Of a stretch of 64,000 nucleotides of DNA, positions 1-11,035 are shown in pieces (position 1 is the stretch's first letter; each line of letters begins with the position of its first letter). The notes beneath the pieces were generated by a model, which saw only the letters and a program-made list of their open reading frames with translations, had not been told where the DNA came from and made no database searches. The position numbers were made by a program, and so were the translations under genes. The stretch comes from Wuchereria bancrofti (lineage: Eukaryota > Nematoda > Chromadorea > Rhabditida > Onchocercidae): contig SSBO01000008.1 of NCBI GenBank assembly GCA_005281725.1, positions 558,001-622,000 of the forward strand, read 5' to 3'.

Positions 1-1
1 T

Positions 2-2230
2 TGGGACGAACCTCTTAGCGTCGAACGATTATCCGAGTGGAACAAACTTTCTCAGTCATGGACGCAGGAAACATTCCTCCTCATGCGGCATATTAAAATA
101 GAGGAAACTAGCTCGATGCATATCTTTGCAGATGCTTCAGCTAAAGCATATGGGGCCGTAGCATACTTGCTGACTCCCGGTCAAACCGCCAAGTTATGGC
201 TGGCCAAAACACGTCTCGCACCATTAAAGGCCACCACTATTCCCAGGTTAGAACTATTAGCGGTACTAATTGCAACTCGTTTAGCTGTAACTATTCGAAA
301 GGAACTTCAAAGGAAAAACCTACCAATAACGGTGTGGAGCGATTCTCAAATAGTCCTTTGTTGGCTATTCAGTTCTACGAGACAACCAAGATTCGTAGAA
401 AACCGCTTAAAAGAATGCAGGCAAGCGAACGTATCCTTTCAACATGTACCGACAAGGGAAAATCCAGCTGATACTTTGTCCAGGGGGATGTCTCCCGCAG
501 AATTAAAAACTGCGACCCTGTGGTGGAATGGACCAACATGGCTATCAAATGGAGAAAACATACCAGCCTGGATCCCTCCAATACAAAGTTTATCAAAGGA
601 TAATAATGAAACACAAGCTCAACAGGACCAAGAAAGTGTATTGACAGTAGCGCAAACACTTAGAACACCACATCCACTTTCAACACTGCTGGAAATACAA
701 AAATTCGGTTCTTGGAAAAACCTAATCAGTACTATCAGTCAAATTTATCGCGCTGCTGATAGAATGCTGAAGAAGAAAGAGCTCACTTCATGCGAATATT
801 GGCAGAAAGCAATACATTTTGTCATTCAGAAAGACCAGCAACTGCTAGCAGACTATAATCAGCACGTTACGCAAACAGATAAAACAGGGATTATACGATA
901 TGTTTCTCGCATGGAAAACATGGACAACATCGAGAACCATCCTGCTTTATTGGATAGACATTCACCCATAGTACCATTACTAGTATTCGACTTCCATAAC
1001 GACGCATTCCATGCTGGTCCAAGCATTACTTTAACAAAATTTAGAGAAAAGTACTGGATATTTCAAGGAAGAAGAACAGTATCTCGTATTTTACATAACT
1101 GTCAACGTTGTAAACGGTGGAGAGCTCATCCATTTTCGCTACCTAAATTTCCACCCTTTCCAATAACACGCATCACCCGTGCACGAGCTTTTCAACATAC
1201 AGGATTGGATTATCTGGGACCTATACATGTACGAAGAACCGACACAGTAGAAAAAAGATGGATTCTACTCCTAACCTGTTTTGTAACCAGGGCAGTTCAC
1301 ATCGAAATAACCGACGATTTATCAAGTATAGGCTGCCTTCAAGCACTTAGACGATTCTTCGCACGAAGAGGATATCCATGCTCGTTGTACAGTGACCAAG
1401 GCACCCAAATGATGCACGTTCATGGAACCTTGCTTAATGAACTGGACAAATTACGTCAAGAACCAAAAGTACAAGCGTTTTTAAGGCCTTTAAATATAGA
1501 ATGGAAGCATACTGTCCCACACGCACCTTGGGCTGGAGGATTATATGAACGATTAATTTCAATCTTCAAAAGTATATTCCGAGTAGCGGTCGGGAAACAG
1601 CTCCTAGACAGCTCAGAAATGACTACAGTGGCGATAGAAATTGAAGCAATAATAAATTCTCGTCCTTTGACCATAATTGATGACGAGACTATGCAGCCAC
1701 TACGATCTATGGATTTTCTCAGCTCACAAGGATACGCAGTATCTCCACTACCTATCCGACGAGAACATAGTCGAGATTACCTGTTGAACTACTGGAAGGA
1801 AGGTGCAATAATAGCGGATGAATTTTGGGAAAAATGGCAAACGCAATACCTTCAAACACTACGAGACCGCAAACAAAGAGAACACAAAGGACCACACGCG
1901 CAGACTAGACGTATTCCACAAGTGGGAGAGATTGTCTTGGTGCGCACAGGAGCAGTACCCAGAGGATGTTGGCCTCTGGCGCGCATCACCAAGTTAATAG
2001 CACAAGCTGGTAATATTCGAGCGGCCCAACTTAAAATGTCCAATGGACACATTTGGGAAAGACCATTGAACCACCTCTACCCCTTAGAACTGAGCATCAG
2101 TCAAAACAAACAGTACCAAGTCGTGGACCCGAATATCGAACTAGAAGATGACGAAGATGAAGAAAAGCTATCCATCCGTCCTCGATTCGGCGGAAGAAAA
2201 ACGATGCCAAAAGAGCTAAGAACAGGCTGA
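2..2230 (+). CDS. pol: BEL/Pao retrotransposon pol polyprotein, C-terminal part (RNase H, integrase, DUF5641-like end)
   Basis: The frame is open from base 2, so the protein enters from outside the window; the first internal Met is at base 83, and residues below count from it. An RNase H-like domain comes first, with FADAS (D17), E57, WSDS (D87) and ENPAD (D130) as candidate acidic residues. A zinc-binding segment follows with H305, H310, C340 and C343 (HHCC). The integrase core has GLDYLGP (D376), YSDQGTQ (D438) and GGLYER (E489), a DDE set. Residues about 615-675 (GEIVLVR to LYPLEL) resemble the DUF5641 tail typical of BEL/Pao elements. In the family this part degrades template RNA and inserts the DNA copy. 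There is no frameshift or internal stop, so this copy is young or recently active. Protease and reverse transcriptase would lie upstream, outside the window. Confidence 0.95.
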   Translation, partial: WDEPLSVERLSEWNKLSQSWTQETFLLMRHIKIEETSSMHIFADASAKAYGAVAYLLTPGQTAKLWLAKTRLAPLKATTIPRLELLAVLIATRLAVTIRKELQRKNLPITVWSDSQIVLCWLFSSTRQPRFVENRLKECRQANVSFQHVPTRENPADTLSRGMSPAELKTATLWWNGPTWLSNGENIPAWIPPIQSLSKDNNETQAQQDQESVLTVAQTLRTPHPLSTLLEIQKFGSWKNLISTISQIYRAADRMLKKKELTSCEYWQKAIHFVIQKDQQLLADYNQHVTQTDKTGIIRYVSRMENMDNIENHPALLDRHSPIVPLLVFDFHNDAFHAGPSITLTKFREKYWIFQGRRTVSRILHNCQRCKRWRAHPFSLPKFPPFPITRITRARAFQHTGLDYLGPIHVRRTDTVEKRWILLLTCFVTRAVHIEITDDLSSIGCLQALRRFFARRGYPCSLYSDQGTQMMHVHGTLLNELDKLRQEPKVQAFLRPLNIEWKHTVPHAPWAGGLYERLISIFKSIFRVAVGKQLLDSSEMTTVAIEIEAIINSRPLTIIDDETMQPLRSMDFLSSQGYAVSPLPIRREHSRDYLLNYWKEGAIIADEFWEKWQTQYLQTLRDRKQREHKGPHAQTRRIPQVGEIVLVRTGAVPRGCWPLARITKLIAQAGNIRAAQLKMSNGHIWERPLNHLYPLELSISQNKQYQVVDPNIELEDDEDEEKLSIRPRFGGRKTMPKELRTG

Positions 2231-2275
2231 AAACAAGTTCAGTCATTTAGCTTGCTACTTTTCTCGAGTCGGGAG

Positions 2276-2443
2276 TGTCGCCACAATGGCGAAGCTATGA
2301 TGTAATGAACAAAGATTACTGTTTTAAGTGATTTTAATCTACTTTGTAACCTTAACATCTGTCGCCACAATGGCGAAGCTATGATGTAATGAACAAAGAG
2401 TATTGTTTTAAGTGATTTTAATCTACTTTGTAACCTTAACATC
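2276..2443 (+). repeat. 84-bp tandem duplication (two copies) at the start of the LTR
   Basis: Copy 1 is 2276-2359 and copy 2 is 2360-2443. Both start with TGTCGCCACAATGGCG and end with CCTTAACATC. They differ at only a few bases in the middle (GATTACTG in the first, GAGTATTG in the second). Duplicated U3 segments in LTR elements often carry enhancer or promoter sites, but that role here is inference. Confidence 0.95.
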
Positions 2444-2623
2444 CAAAAAATCCCTCCCAATTTTCTTCCTTACAAAGCCATTTATAGTATCTTGTAATGG
2501 TATGGCTCGGTTGGGAAGTGTCTAGCTTGCTTACATCTTTAAATGTTTTATAATTAAGTTATATTCGTGTGTTATGTATCAACTCGTTATTGTAATGTTG
2601 TATAATTTTTAATGTTAATCTGT

Positions 2624-2645
2624 GGTTTAATTACCCAAGTTTGAG
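2624..2645 (+). promoter_or_regulatory. Exact nematode SL1 spliced-leader sequence inside the LTR
   Basis: The 22 bases begin GGTTTAATTACC and end AAGTTTGAG, matching the canonical SL1 leader over its whole length. It is not an SL RNA gene: the next bases are TTTGAGGTTTG, not the GTAA splice donor that follows the leader in SL RNA genes, and I see no Sm site. It sits 15 bases before the AATAAA of the LTR, where the transcribed R region would begin. A chance match of 22 bases is effectively excluded at this window size. Confidence 0.95.
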
Positions 2646-2659
2646 TTTGAGGTTTGAAT

Positions 2660-2665
2660 AATAAA
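2660..2665 (+). terminator. Poly(A) signal AATAAA of the LTR
   Basis: A canonical AATAAA lies 429 bases after the pol stop, in a stretch otherwise suited to the R region. Element transcripts would probably be cleaved 10-35 bases downstream. Assignment is by position only. Confidence 0.6.
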
Positions 2666-2808
2666 GTATTTCACGAAGACTCCCACAGTACACGTACACA
2701 GAACGGAACCAGTACAGATTCGAGAATCTACCAAGATCGAAGGCAAAGAAGTCAGCGATCTGAACTGTCAAGGAAGGAAACCTACTTTGTTTCGCAAGGA
2801 AGCAGAGC

Positions 2809-5032
2809 AGTAAGAAAGGGTTATTAAATTTGTTTTTTACAATTATGTTCTCTAAACATTTTTCCGAATTAATCCGATCGATCATTTAAAGAAGGATCTT
2901 TTCCTTTCAATTTTCTATCATTGGGGCATAAGTTAGCCTGGCTTGACTAGCTTATAATGCCATCATGAAACTTGAGGAATTTTCCATCTTTTGTATGATG
3001 CAACAAAAATTAAATATCACATTATAAATTTGGAAAAGAAAAAAAGCCATTCGAAAAAATTTAATAGAAAAGTAAAAAGATATAGTTTCACTGTTTGTTT
3101 ATACGTTATATCCGTGTACTTTCACATAAAAATACGATTCAACAATGGAGTTTGAAGGAAGAAATGGAAGCAAATCAAAAATAAAATACAACAAAATTAT
3201 ATGTATAAATAAATAAATAAATAAATATGGCAAACTGGCATACATCAAAAGACTAGTTCAGTTCAATGAGTTTGTGAGTATGAGTTAAGAGTGATCTTTT
3301 CACGCAATTCAATTTAAAAACGAAAAAATGCATTCTTTCCCTAAAAGTTAAATTTCAATTCCGAATGACAGACAACCACAAAATATTGTTTTCCAAAATG
3401 TCACATCATTTCTCGTTTATCTTCAAATGCTTCCCTGATTAGTTTATTCCATCTTCGCAGCATATAAGAGAAAAAGAAAATGATTGGTAGTAGTAATAGT
3501 GGCAATAGTATCAGCGGAAATGCAAATATCGATATTGATTAGTACCTAAGTAAGGAAAAATGGCAATGTAATGAAATCAAATAGGAGAAACTTTGTTAAC
3601 TTCTCCAACAAAATACTACCAAAAGAAATTTAAAATTTGTATGCTTGTTGATAAAATGGGATTCAAATTAAAAATGATAAAAATGGAAATTCAAAATTGC
3701 TATCTTCTTAAAAAAGTATTTGAATTTTGGTAGAGGGAAACTGATGAATAAATCATTTTTCAAACAATATTAATAAGTAATTAACATGGCAAAGATACAG
3801 GAATAGAAAAAGTAAACAAGAATTTGGTTTGTTAATAATTTGAACGGTTTGTTGCTTCCTTCTTTGAACGGCTAATAATAGTAGATATGGCAGGTAGATG
3901 CTTTTCACCAATACAAGCACTTCAAAAAATAGCGCTAAAAGTAGGAAGAAATTAGGAACCATCAACGAGAAAGCCAAATTGTCAAAGTGGCATGAGATAA
4001 AGATTCCATCATTTAAACATTCAATGAAATTTAAAAATTTATAAATCAACATGAATATATGAAGGAATTTTCAAACGATTTATGAATTGTTTCGTTTGAT
4101 TTTCAATTAAATTACAGGAAGTGAATAGAGTGGAGAAAGAAAATCAAACTAAATCTTAAAACTTTATCAAAACATTGTCAACGCAAATAAACAAAAGTAT
4201 TAAAGGATGAAGTACGTGAATCACAGTGGGAATGTTGCATATTCAACAAATCAAAACAAATATTTGCAGTGACAGTTAGTTCAAAAATAAAAGAAAAAAA
4301 AATTGAAAATCTGAACAAATTTTGAAGAAAAAGAAATTGTTGTAAGATAGTGAAGTATTGAAACGTTGAAGAACTGTAAATTTAAGCATTTTACAATTAT
4401 CAAAGTTAAAAACAAGTTATTACAAGGACATTCCACATTCAGGATGTCTCAATAAAACGCCACCTGCATGACATAGAAAAATTTCAGGATATTGATTGCA
4501 ATATTTTTCAACTTATCCATAAAATGACCGATGTAAAGTGTTGGGACAAATTCTAACACTGTTCCAAAGTATTTCGTTATGCATGCGAACAATTTTCAAA
4601 ACGGAAAACAAAGCAATTTCAAAAATATAGATCGATATGTAGAAAATGATCCTTTCCCTCTTTTATTTCGTGTGACAAAAAAGAAAAGTGAAGGCGGTTG
4701 ACTAGACATGAACAAACTGATAATGAAGAAAACGAGTGCAAAAGATTTCTAAAAAAGGAAACAAATTATCAACAGATATAAATAAGCACAGTCTCGAGAT
4801 CATTTACCTCAAATCTTCCACATATTAATTTAATTTATTTTAATTGAATGAATTTATTTCAAACTATTTGACTATAATTAGTTACCACCTAAATAATCAC
4901 AGCCATACAGTCACACTTACTTTCCTTTTGAAATTCGGAAATCAGAATTTTTTCAGCCATATAAAGAAAGAGAAAAATTGCATAATTTATAAGACAAACT
5001 GGTCGACAATTCCATTCCATTAGTAGGTTCCC
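2809..5032. other. Intergenic, no gene seen
   Basis: AT-rich sequence between the retrotransposon and the 3' end of the Smad gene. It has only short runs such as AAAT repeats near 3210-3227. Open frames here are short and of low complexity. The 3' UTR of the Smad gene should lie at about 4830-5032. TTTATT on the plus strand (AATAAA on the gene strand) at 4853-4858 could be its poly(A) signal. Confidence 0.6.
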
Positions 5033-8000
5033 TCATGAATTATCCGGCATAAAGACGATCTCATAACGACACGGAGTGTCTGTATGATTTATTCTGTGAT
5101 ATTTGTCACCCCAACCTTTGCCAACACTGATATTCAAGAAACTGAGTGTATTAGCCGGATCATGTTTTGCGACATGGCTTTCGGTTCTTGTTTTTAGTAA
5201 CGGACTACATCCACGATGAACCCGGTAACAATACCCGCTACTCACCCTTCTGATTGTTTCCGATTTGTGCAAACTAAATGACGATGCGATGGAAATGAAC
5301 AACGGCTTATCACCACTGCAACAGTTATCATATCAGTTGATTTGCTAGTTCCCTGTGGCTTATTTCCTTAATTCATTCTCCTTTCTCACATTACTTCCAG
5401 AAATGATTAATCATATCATACTTCAAAGGAACTGCGACGACATTCCACTTCTTATTTCCTTCATGTTAATTTTTCATTCCTTCTTTCAGTTAACTTCCAA
5501 ACGCTATTACAAAGTATCATACGTGTGATATGGATTATTTCATGCCTTCTTAAGCAATGATTTTAAATCAGTTCTCGAATTTCTTCTTTACTTCTCGAGA
5601 CTAAATGAGTCTCCAATTCTGTCAGATTTTATGAAGCCAAACCATACCTATTGTAAAGCCATACTTCTTGTGATTCATCCACATCCGCTTGCCTGATCAA
5701 CGCAAACGATACTTCATTATCAATATCCCACTGATTACAAACATTTTGGCCATCGTGTACGGAATGAGCCAACAGCCCAACAGCGACAAATTGTCCAGAA
5801 AGTGTCACACCATGTTCATCCATTCGTTCTTTCTCTTTCCACCTATACAAATGAGCCCAAGCTGAAATCTTCACTCAAATAAGCAGCATCAGCCAACTTC
5901 TTTTTCTAACAACCATTCACGATGACCAAACAAAATGGTCGAGCAGATTATCGTTTTTTATAACTGACCAACCCATAGCAAAAGAATTTGGAAGTGCTAC
6001 TACTACTACTAGCAATAATTAGCATACATCCTAATCATAAACGTAATTACAAGTTTCTAAATTCAAAACTTTCTTCAAATATGAAATTTTCTGACTTTTC
6101 CTGCAAATCTATTCATTCGCTTTCCTGCTAAATGAATATTTGCCTGTTTACCTCAGTATTTATCGGATTTATATCTATCGGATTTAGCACGGCTATTAAC
6201 GAAAATTGGTGAAAAGTTTTCTTTTACATCTCTTTCAATTTTTACTTCCCTTCCATGTGCCGATGAAGCATTGATCCAAGAATTACAAGCCTTTAAACTT
6301 TGCTGTCAACACATCCAATATCCTTCCAACAATTTTCTGATTAAAGCCGGCCCTGATTTATAGCCGATACAATCTGAGCAGAATCGGCAACATATAAAGT
6401 TTCATCTTAAGCTAAACCGCACAACTCATCGATTTCTAATGGCCATTCTATCCATTACGATAACTACCAATAAAAAAAGAACAAACATCAAAAAATGAAC
6501 AAAAAAGAATAGGCGCAATAGTGTGAAATAATAATTATAACATTTTAAATTATGATTAGAAATGTGTGAAATAATAATTATAACATTTTAAATTATGATT
6601 AGACAGCAATTAATAACAGCACGGATGGCATAAACAGACGGAGAAAAAATAAACGTTGAATTAATTGTGTGACAGTAAAAAAAGACAAGGAAAAATACAA
6701 ATAAATATTTTAATTAAAAAACAAACAATGGAAGATAACATACCTGAAGAAAAAGGTTGACTACTGCGTGTTGGTGAATCCGGAAGAAGTGGCAGTATAC
6801 GCGACGGTGGTAGTATGTTATTTGCAACAGTTGTGCCCGTAATTTCATCACCGAAACCGGTATCATTTGTTACAACTAAAACCATTTGCATTGGAAAATA
6901 GAGAAGTGAAAAGATCCAGCAAGCGAATCAGTATTCTTTAATTGAATGCCGGAATAATCACATACCGAAGGTGGCATTCAAAATGCAATGTAATGACTCG
7001 ATTTTTGATCACTCAAGTTTACATCCTTCCGGCTTTCTATTCCGCTATTCCATAATTAACACTAACCGCAAGTTATTATCCCAGCATCATAAAAAAACTA
7101 GCCCACAATAAATTTTAGGATGGGTTCAAACTGCTCATAGAGAGAATAGAGGAATACCGGAACGTCTTCGAAAATAAGTTCAAACTAAGAATTATATTTT
7201 TTTCTCAGAATAGTTTTTAAAAAAAAAACAGAATTTACAACAAAAAAACCGATTTTTTAAAATCATCAATATGACTTACAGGAATGATCAGCAATAGAAA
7301 CGGCGCCATTCAAGCCACCAGATAAGCTGTCCTCTTCGGAGGATGATTCCGGATTTGCTGAAAAATGGCAATAGCAGTGATAGAAGTATGAATGACAGAA
7401 ATACATTAGCATCAGTATCGAAATATTAAAGCAACATTGTTTTATGATTTCCTTTAACAATCAGGTAGTGAAGCTCTAATCATTCGGAACATCCGGTGGA
7501 TCGGAAACGGAAATATGACGCACTTTTCTTTGCTTTCCCACTCTCCCATTTCCTTCTTTTTTTAGTGTCCTCTTTCTTTATCTTACCATTGCAAATTAGA
7601 AAAATACTTTTCATCGTACTGCGGAAATATTTATTTCCGAGCAATTAATTATTTAATATTTAATTTAAAAAGTTTAATTTAAATTTTCAACAGAAAAATT
7701 CGATCCAGATTTCTAAAAGGAACTACTAAAGCCACATACATATTCAAAAAATGCCGGGAGAGATAAAAGGGATTTATTTAATAATTATTTAAAAATGACG
7801 TGGCGTTTTGAGAAATAGATGTAGAGGCAAGAACAAATTGAAACATTCAATAATAAAAAATAAGATGGTGAAGAACCAAATAGCGTCACAGAAAGTGACA
7901 TCCTTTGAAATATTCAAGTTACTCTCTTGAATAATTTCCTTTTAAATTATTTTCGTAGATAAGAAATTTGTATACCAGAGATTGCTTGCCGCCTTCGTTT

Positions 8001-8271
8001 ACGTAGTGATGCTTTTCTCAAATTTGTTGGTGACATATTGTCTAAAAGAAGTAAGAGAAAAAGTGTTCCAAAATATTTTTTAAACTTAAATTAATCTGCA
8101 TCTTTCATTTCCAGAAAATTTCTGCAACGAAAAAAAATTTTCTTTTCCATAATTGGAAATGTTGTAAAACACTGCTAAAGAAGCGCTATTATTTTCACAC
8201 TTCAAATTGATTATACGAAGCAATTATTATTTTTATTATTATTATTACTATTATTATTATCATTATTATTA

Positions 8272-8309
<38 letters not shown>

Positions 8310-10457
8310 GTACTACAATTATTAGCAGTTAATAATATTCTTGATTATTGTACTGTTATTATCAAAAAGAAAGTTAGAAATATATTTCTTTAAAAGTGTG
8401 GCGATCTCAATTTAATTTATGTCAAAAATAATGGTAAGAATTTCAATGAAAGCTAAAGGTGACAACAAAGTTTATAAAGTATTAATGGCGGTAAATCAAG
8501 TAATAATCAGCACATTTTGAAATTTTATAGACGCACATAAAAGAAAATAAATTAAATTACTTCATAGTCAACAGTAAGTTTCCTCAATTAAATTATTTTA
8601 AGTTCAAAATTGGTTCAGCTTAATGTACTTACTGCAATGTAAAGCAACTTTACGAAGAAATTAATTTTATGTAATTATTTTTTAAGCACTCTCTATTTCC
8701 TATATATGTTGCATCAAATTGTTACGCATTATGTAAATTAATGAAAATACCAGAAGGATCCGGTTATATAAGCAACAAAATTTGAAATTTAAATTAGAAC
8801 AGAGGAATGCCATCTCAAATCCCCAAAGTTTCCCAACTCATGCCACTCATCAACTCGGGATTCTTTTTCTATTTTGATAGATAAGATGGTTCGTACCAAG
8901 AAATATGTGCCAAAGTGATTACTTAGAAGCAATGCGGCGAAAAGTCCTTGAATTTAGTTAAGTATGTAAAACATAAAAAAGGACAAAATAAGTGTAATTA
9001 ACCTGGCCATTACCTCCATCAAGTAACAACAACAGTAAAGATTGTGACAGCGACCATATGTGATCAAATCATAATACAATAAAGGTGTGTTACTTGTAAA
9101 ATGAGTCATGCAACACATTTTATACGCCATATGAGTTACGTAAGTACCAGAGTATGCAGCACGTCACGCCAAATAACAACAACTCTCTCTTTTAGCAGAT
9201 TAATATTATATGAATCAAACGGAGCAAAAGAAACATTAAACTAGTGACAGAGTGATTAAGTCGAAAAAGAGCCAAGGATTTACCAATGATCCATAAGGCG
9301 TAATGGTAAGGATTGCAACAGGAAACAGTGGCATTGTTCATGGTGACACGACCAAACCTACACCAAGGCAGTGGATCCAACCTGTGTAATGCAGCATCTA
9401 CCTGTAATAATTGTGGCATTACATTGGCAATAATATCACCTATGCTATGTGATAAACAACAAATATGTCACTATGCTTTATTTGCTATGATTAAATGAGA
9501 AAATTAGAATCAAAAGAAAAATGTCAGATATTAAATAAAACGGTTTTTTCACAGAGCTAAATAATTCATTCAAGTCTAAAGTGGAAATATACAAAAAAAA
9601 AGTTTGTTGCTTTCAAGTTTTTGAATTTCAAAGTTGCATAATTGTTTCGGAGCTATCGGTTTATTTTATAAAACAAAGAGGACCTGTAATTACGATCATT
9701 ACCATTCGAGTATTAGTTCACCTGTAATTCTTTCCATCGCCATAATTTGCAGCAAAGATAAGGTATAGACATAGGCTTGTCAATTTGCGGTATCAAACCG
9801 GTGTTTTCATAACGATGGTCCAAGAAACCTTCGTCGTCGTCCGTTTCAGCAACATCTCGTGAGCAACCCGGCATTTCCTCCATGATATCCATTGGCGGTC
9901 CAGGAGCACACTGCTTGATATCTCGGCCACCACTTTCCACTGCCTTAGGATAAAATGATAAACATTCATTAATAAGTTAAATAAATATAAAATTGTTGAA
10001 GCTAAGTAATAAAGTTTCGTTGTGTCAGTTGGTTGAGCTTAATTAGTAAAAGTATGGAAGTTAACAAGTGCATGAATCAATATTTTATTCAGCAATCAAG
10101 AAATAGAATTTTTAAGCTGCTACTTAGTCAAAATGAACGCTTCAAATTCAAAGTTAAAAAACTACCGAAAGTAAACTTTGCCTCTTTTTTTCAGAAAGTT
10201 TTTGCCTTTTTTTGGTGTTTCGCTATGGGAATACTAAGCAAATATTAAAATCCAAAAACAAGGCACGTTGTGACTTCATTTACTAAAATTTACAAGCCCA
10301 AATTAAAAAAGAAATTTTCTTAATTAACCATGAAAACCTTTAGAATAGAGGCGAGGTCTTCTGTATCAAAAGCGCGCAATAAACGATTGAAACGTCTCCT
10401 CGAGCGTTTCTCGTCAGATGACTGGATGGTGCGTAACCTCCAAAGCCTGAATGTCAT
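5033..10457 (-). CDS. tag-68: Inhibitory Smad (SMAD6/SMAD7 type), 8 exons, 410 aa
   Basis: Spliced model on the minus strand: 10457-10338, 9943-9722, 9401-9284, 8041-7976, 7357-7280, 6875-6744, 5861-5648, 5315-5033. All introns are GT-AG and phases agree. The start MTFRLWRLR resembles the SMAD7 N-terminus. The MH1 region contains LLRAF, AVESGG at the exon 1/2 join and LCCKLWRWKELQ. Its four Smad zinc ligands are present as C52, C128, C142 and H147 (SCCNPYHY). A linker with a basic run (KASLRKRRRQ) and an acidic-serine stretch follows. MH2 (about 247-410) runs from WAHLYRW through VWLYN to GKGWG (382-386), and ends VFMPDNS. There is no C-terminal SSXS phosphorylation motif, so receptor activation is not expected. 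The family blocks TGF-beta/BMP Smad signalling. The SMAD7 PPxY Smurf-binding motif is not seen. The C. elegans symbol is given by family resemblance. Confidence 0.88.
6521..6603. repeat. 43-bp tandem duplication inside a Smad intron
   Basis: GTGTGAAATAATAATTATAA starts at 6521 and again at 6564, and about 40 bases after each start are the same. It lies between exons 7 and 6 of the Smad gene and affects no splice site. Confidence 0.9.
8223..8310. repeat. (ATT)n microsatellite in the third intron of the Smad gene
   Basis: About 88 bases of mostly ATT/TTA units with scattered interruptions (ACT, ATC, GTT). It lies in the 1.2-kb intron between exons 3 and 4 and has no coding content. Confidence 0.9.
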
Positions 10458-10467
10458 TATCGAGACT
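10458..10467 (-). promoter_or_regulatory. Likely SL trans-splice acceptor of the Smad gene
   Basis: On the gene strand the sequence TTTTATTTAG ends at 10466, only 8 bases before the ATG at 10457. This pyrimidine-rich AG so close to the start codon fits a nematode trans-splice site with a very short 5' UTR. It could instead be the 3' end of a 5' UTR intron. Only cDNA can tell. Confidence 0.5.
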
Positions 10468-10815
10468 AAATAAAACTTTGGATTGAAATACATAGTTCAC
10501 TTCACTCCATATTATATCGAAACGGTTAAATATAAAAATTGCTGAAAGCAAAAAGCCTTTGTAGATATTTTACAAATCAGCAATTGATTCCCCATAAAAC
10601 TGATACGAGGGGCATTTCCCCCAAGAGAAATTAAGAATCTATTTTGGCATTAGAGATTGACTGAAGTCATTCTATAAGTAGAAAAGATAGAGGACCGGTT
10701 TTCCAGGTTGTGAAATCCGAATAATCGGAAGGGAATTAACGAGAGGATTAACTGACCATTGACATTACAATCTATCATACAGAGAGAAGAACTGTGAACG
10801 GTTCCACCCACCATA

Positions 10816-11035
10816 CGAATCAGATGATTCAGGTCATACGAATGACCTGAATCATCTGATGATCCAGTAATCTCGACTGAACACGATGTTTAACTGTAAA
10901 GTACAGTGAGGAGAACCTTTCAATGTGTCGCCTTCGTTCGGATAGGAAGCACCAAATTCCGCAATCCAACGGCATACCGTTGCATTTGCGCGCTCCACTA
11001 CCTCATCCCGACACAAACTTTGTGTCGGACGCTCT
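10816..11035. other. Cluster of perfect short inverted repeats upstream of the Smad gene
   Basis: Three hairpin-forming palindromes lie within 220 bases that are visibly richer in GC than their surroundings. Arms 10819-10837 and 10842-10860 are 19 bp with a 4-base loop. Arms 11008-11017 and 11019-11028 are 10 bp with a 1-base spacer (CCGACACAAA / TTTGTGTCGG). Arms 10967-10972 and 10977-10982 are CAACGG / CCGTTG. The cluster sits about 360-570 bases before the Smad start codon, so it may be promoter DNA, a small structured RNA or a transposon remnant. A 70-codon frame across it matches no family I recognise. Confidence 0.6.

Larger units (their letters stand above)
1..2808 (+). mobile_element. 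BEL/Pao LTR retrotransposon, 3' part, truncated by the window edge
   Basis: The pol reading frame and the putative LTR right behind it form one element in plus orientation. The left part (5' LTR, primer-binding site, gag, protease, reverse transcriptase) is not in the window. The right boundary is uncertain because there is no second LTR to compare. Base 2808 is chosen as a CA-ending candidate, and an end near 2700 is also possible. No target-site duplication can be checked. Confidence 0.8.
2276..2808 (+). repeat. Putative 3' LTR of the BEL/Pao element
   Basis: The candidate LTR begins with TGTCGCCAC 45 bases after the pol stop codon, directly behind the short purine-rich stretch GGGAG. The first 168 bases are two 84-bp tandem copies. 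An exact SL1 leader lies at 2624-2645 and an AATAAA signal at 2660-2665, which would place the start of R at or near 2624 and make 2276-2623 the U3 region. The start is fairly well supported, because the 84-bp unit repeats from the same TG. The end is a guess, since the 5' LTR is outside the window. Confidence 0.55.

Noticed and set aside
2624..2760. SL1 RNA gene
   Set aside because: The leader is exact, but it is not followed by a GT splice donor or an Sm-binding site, so it cannot act as an SL RNA donor.
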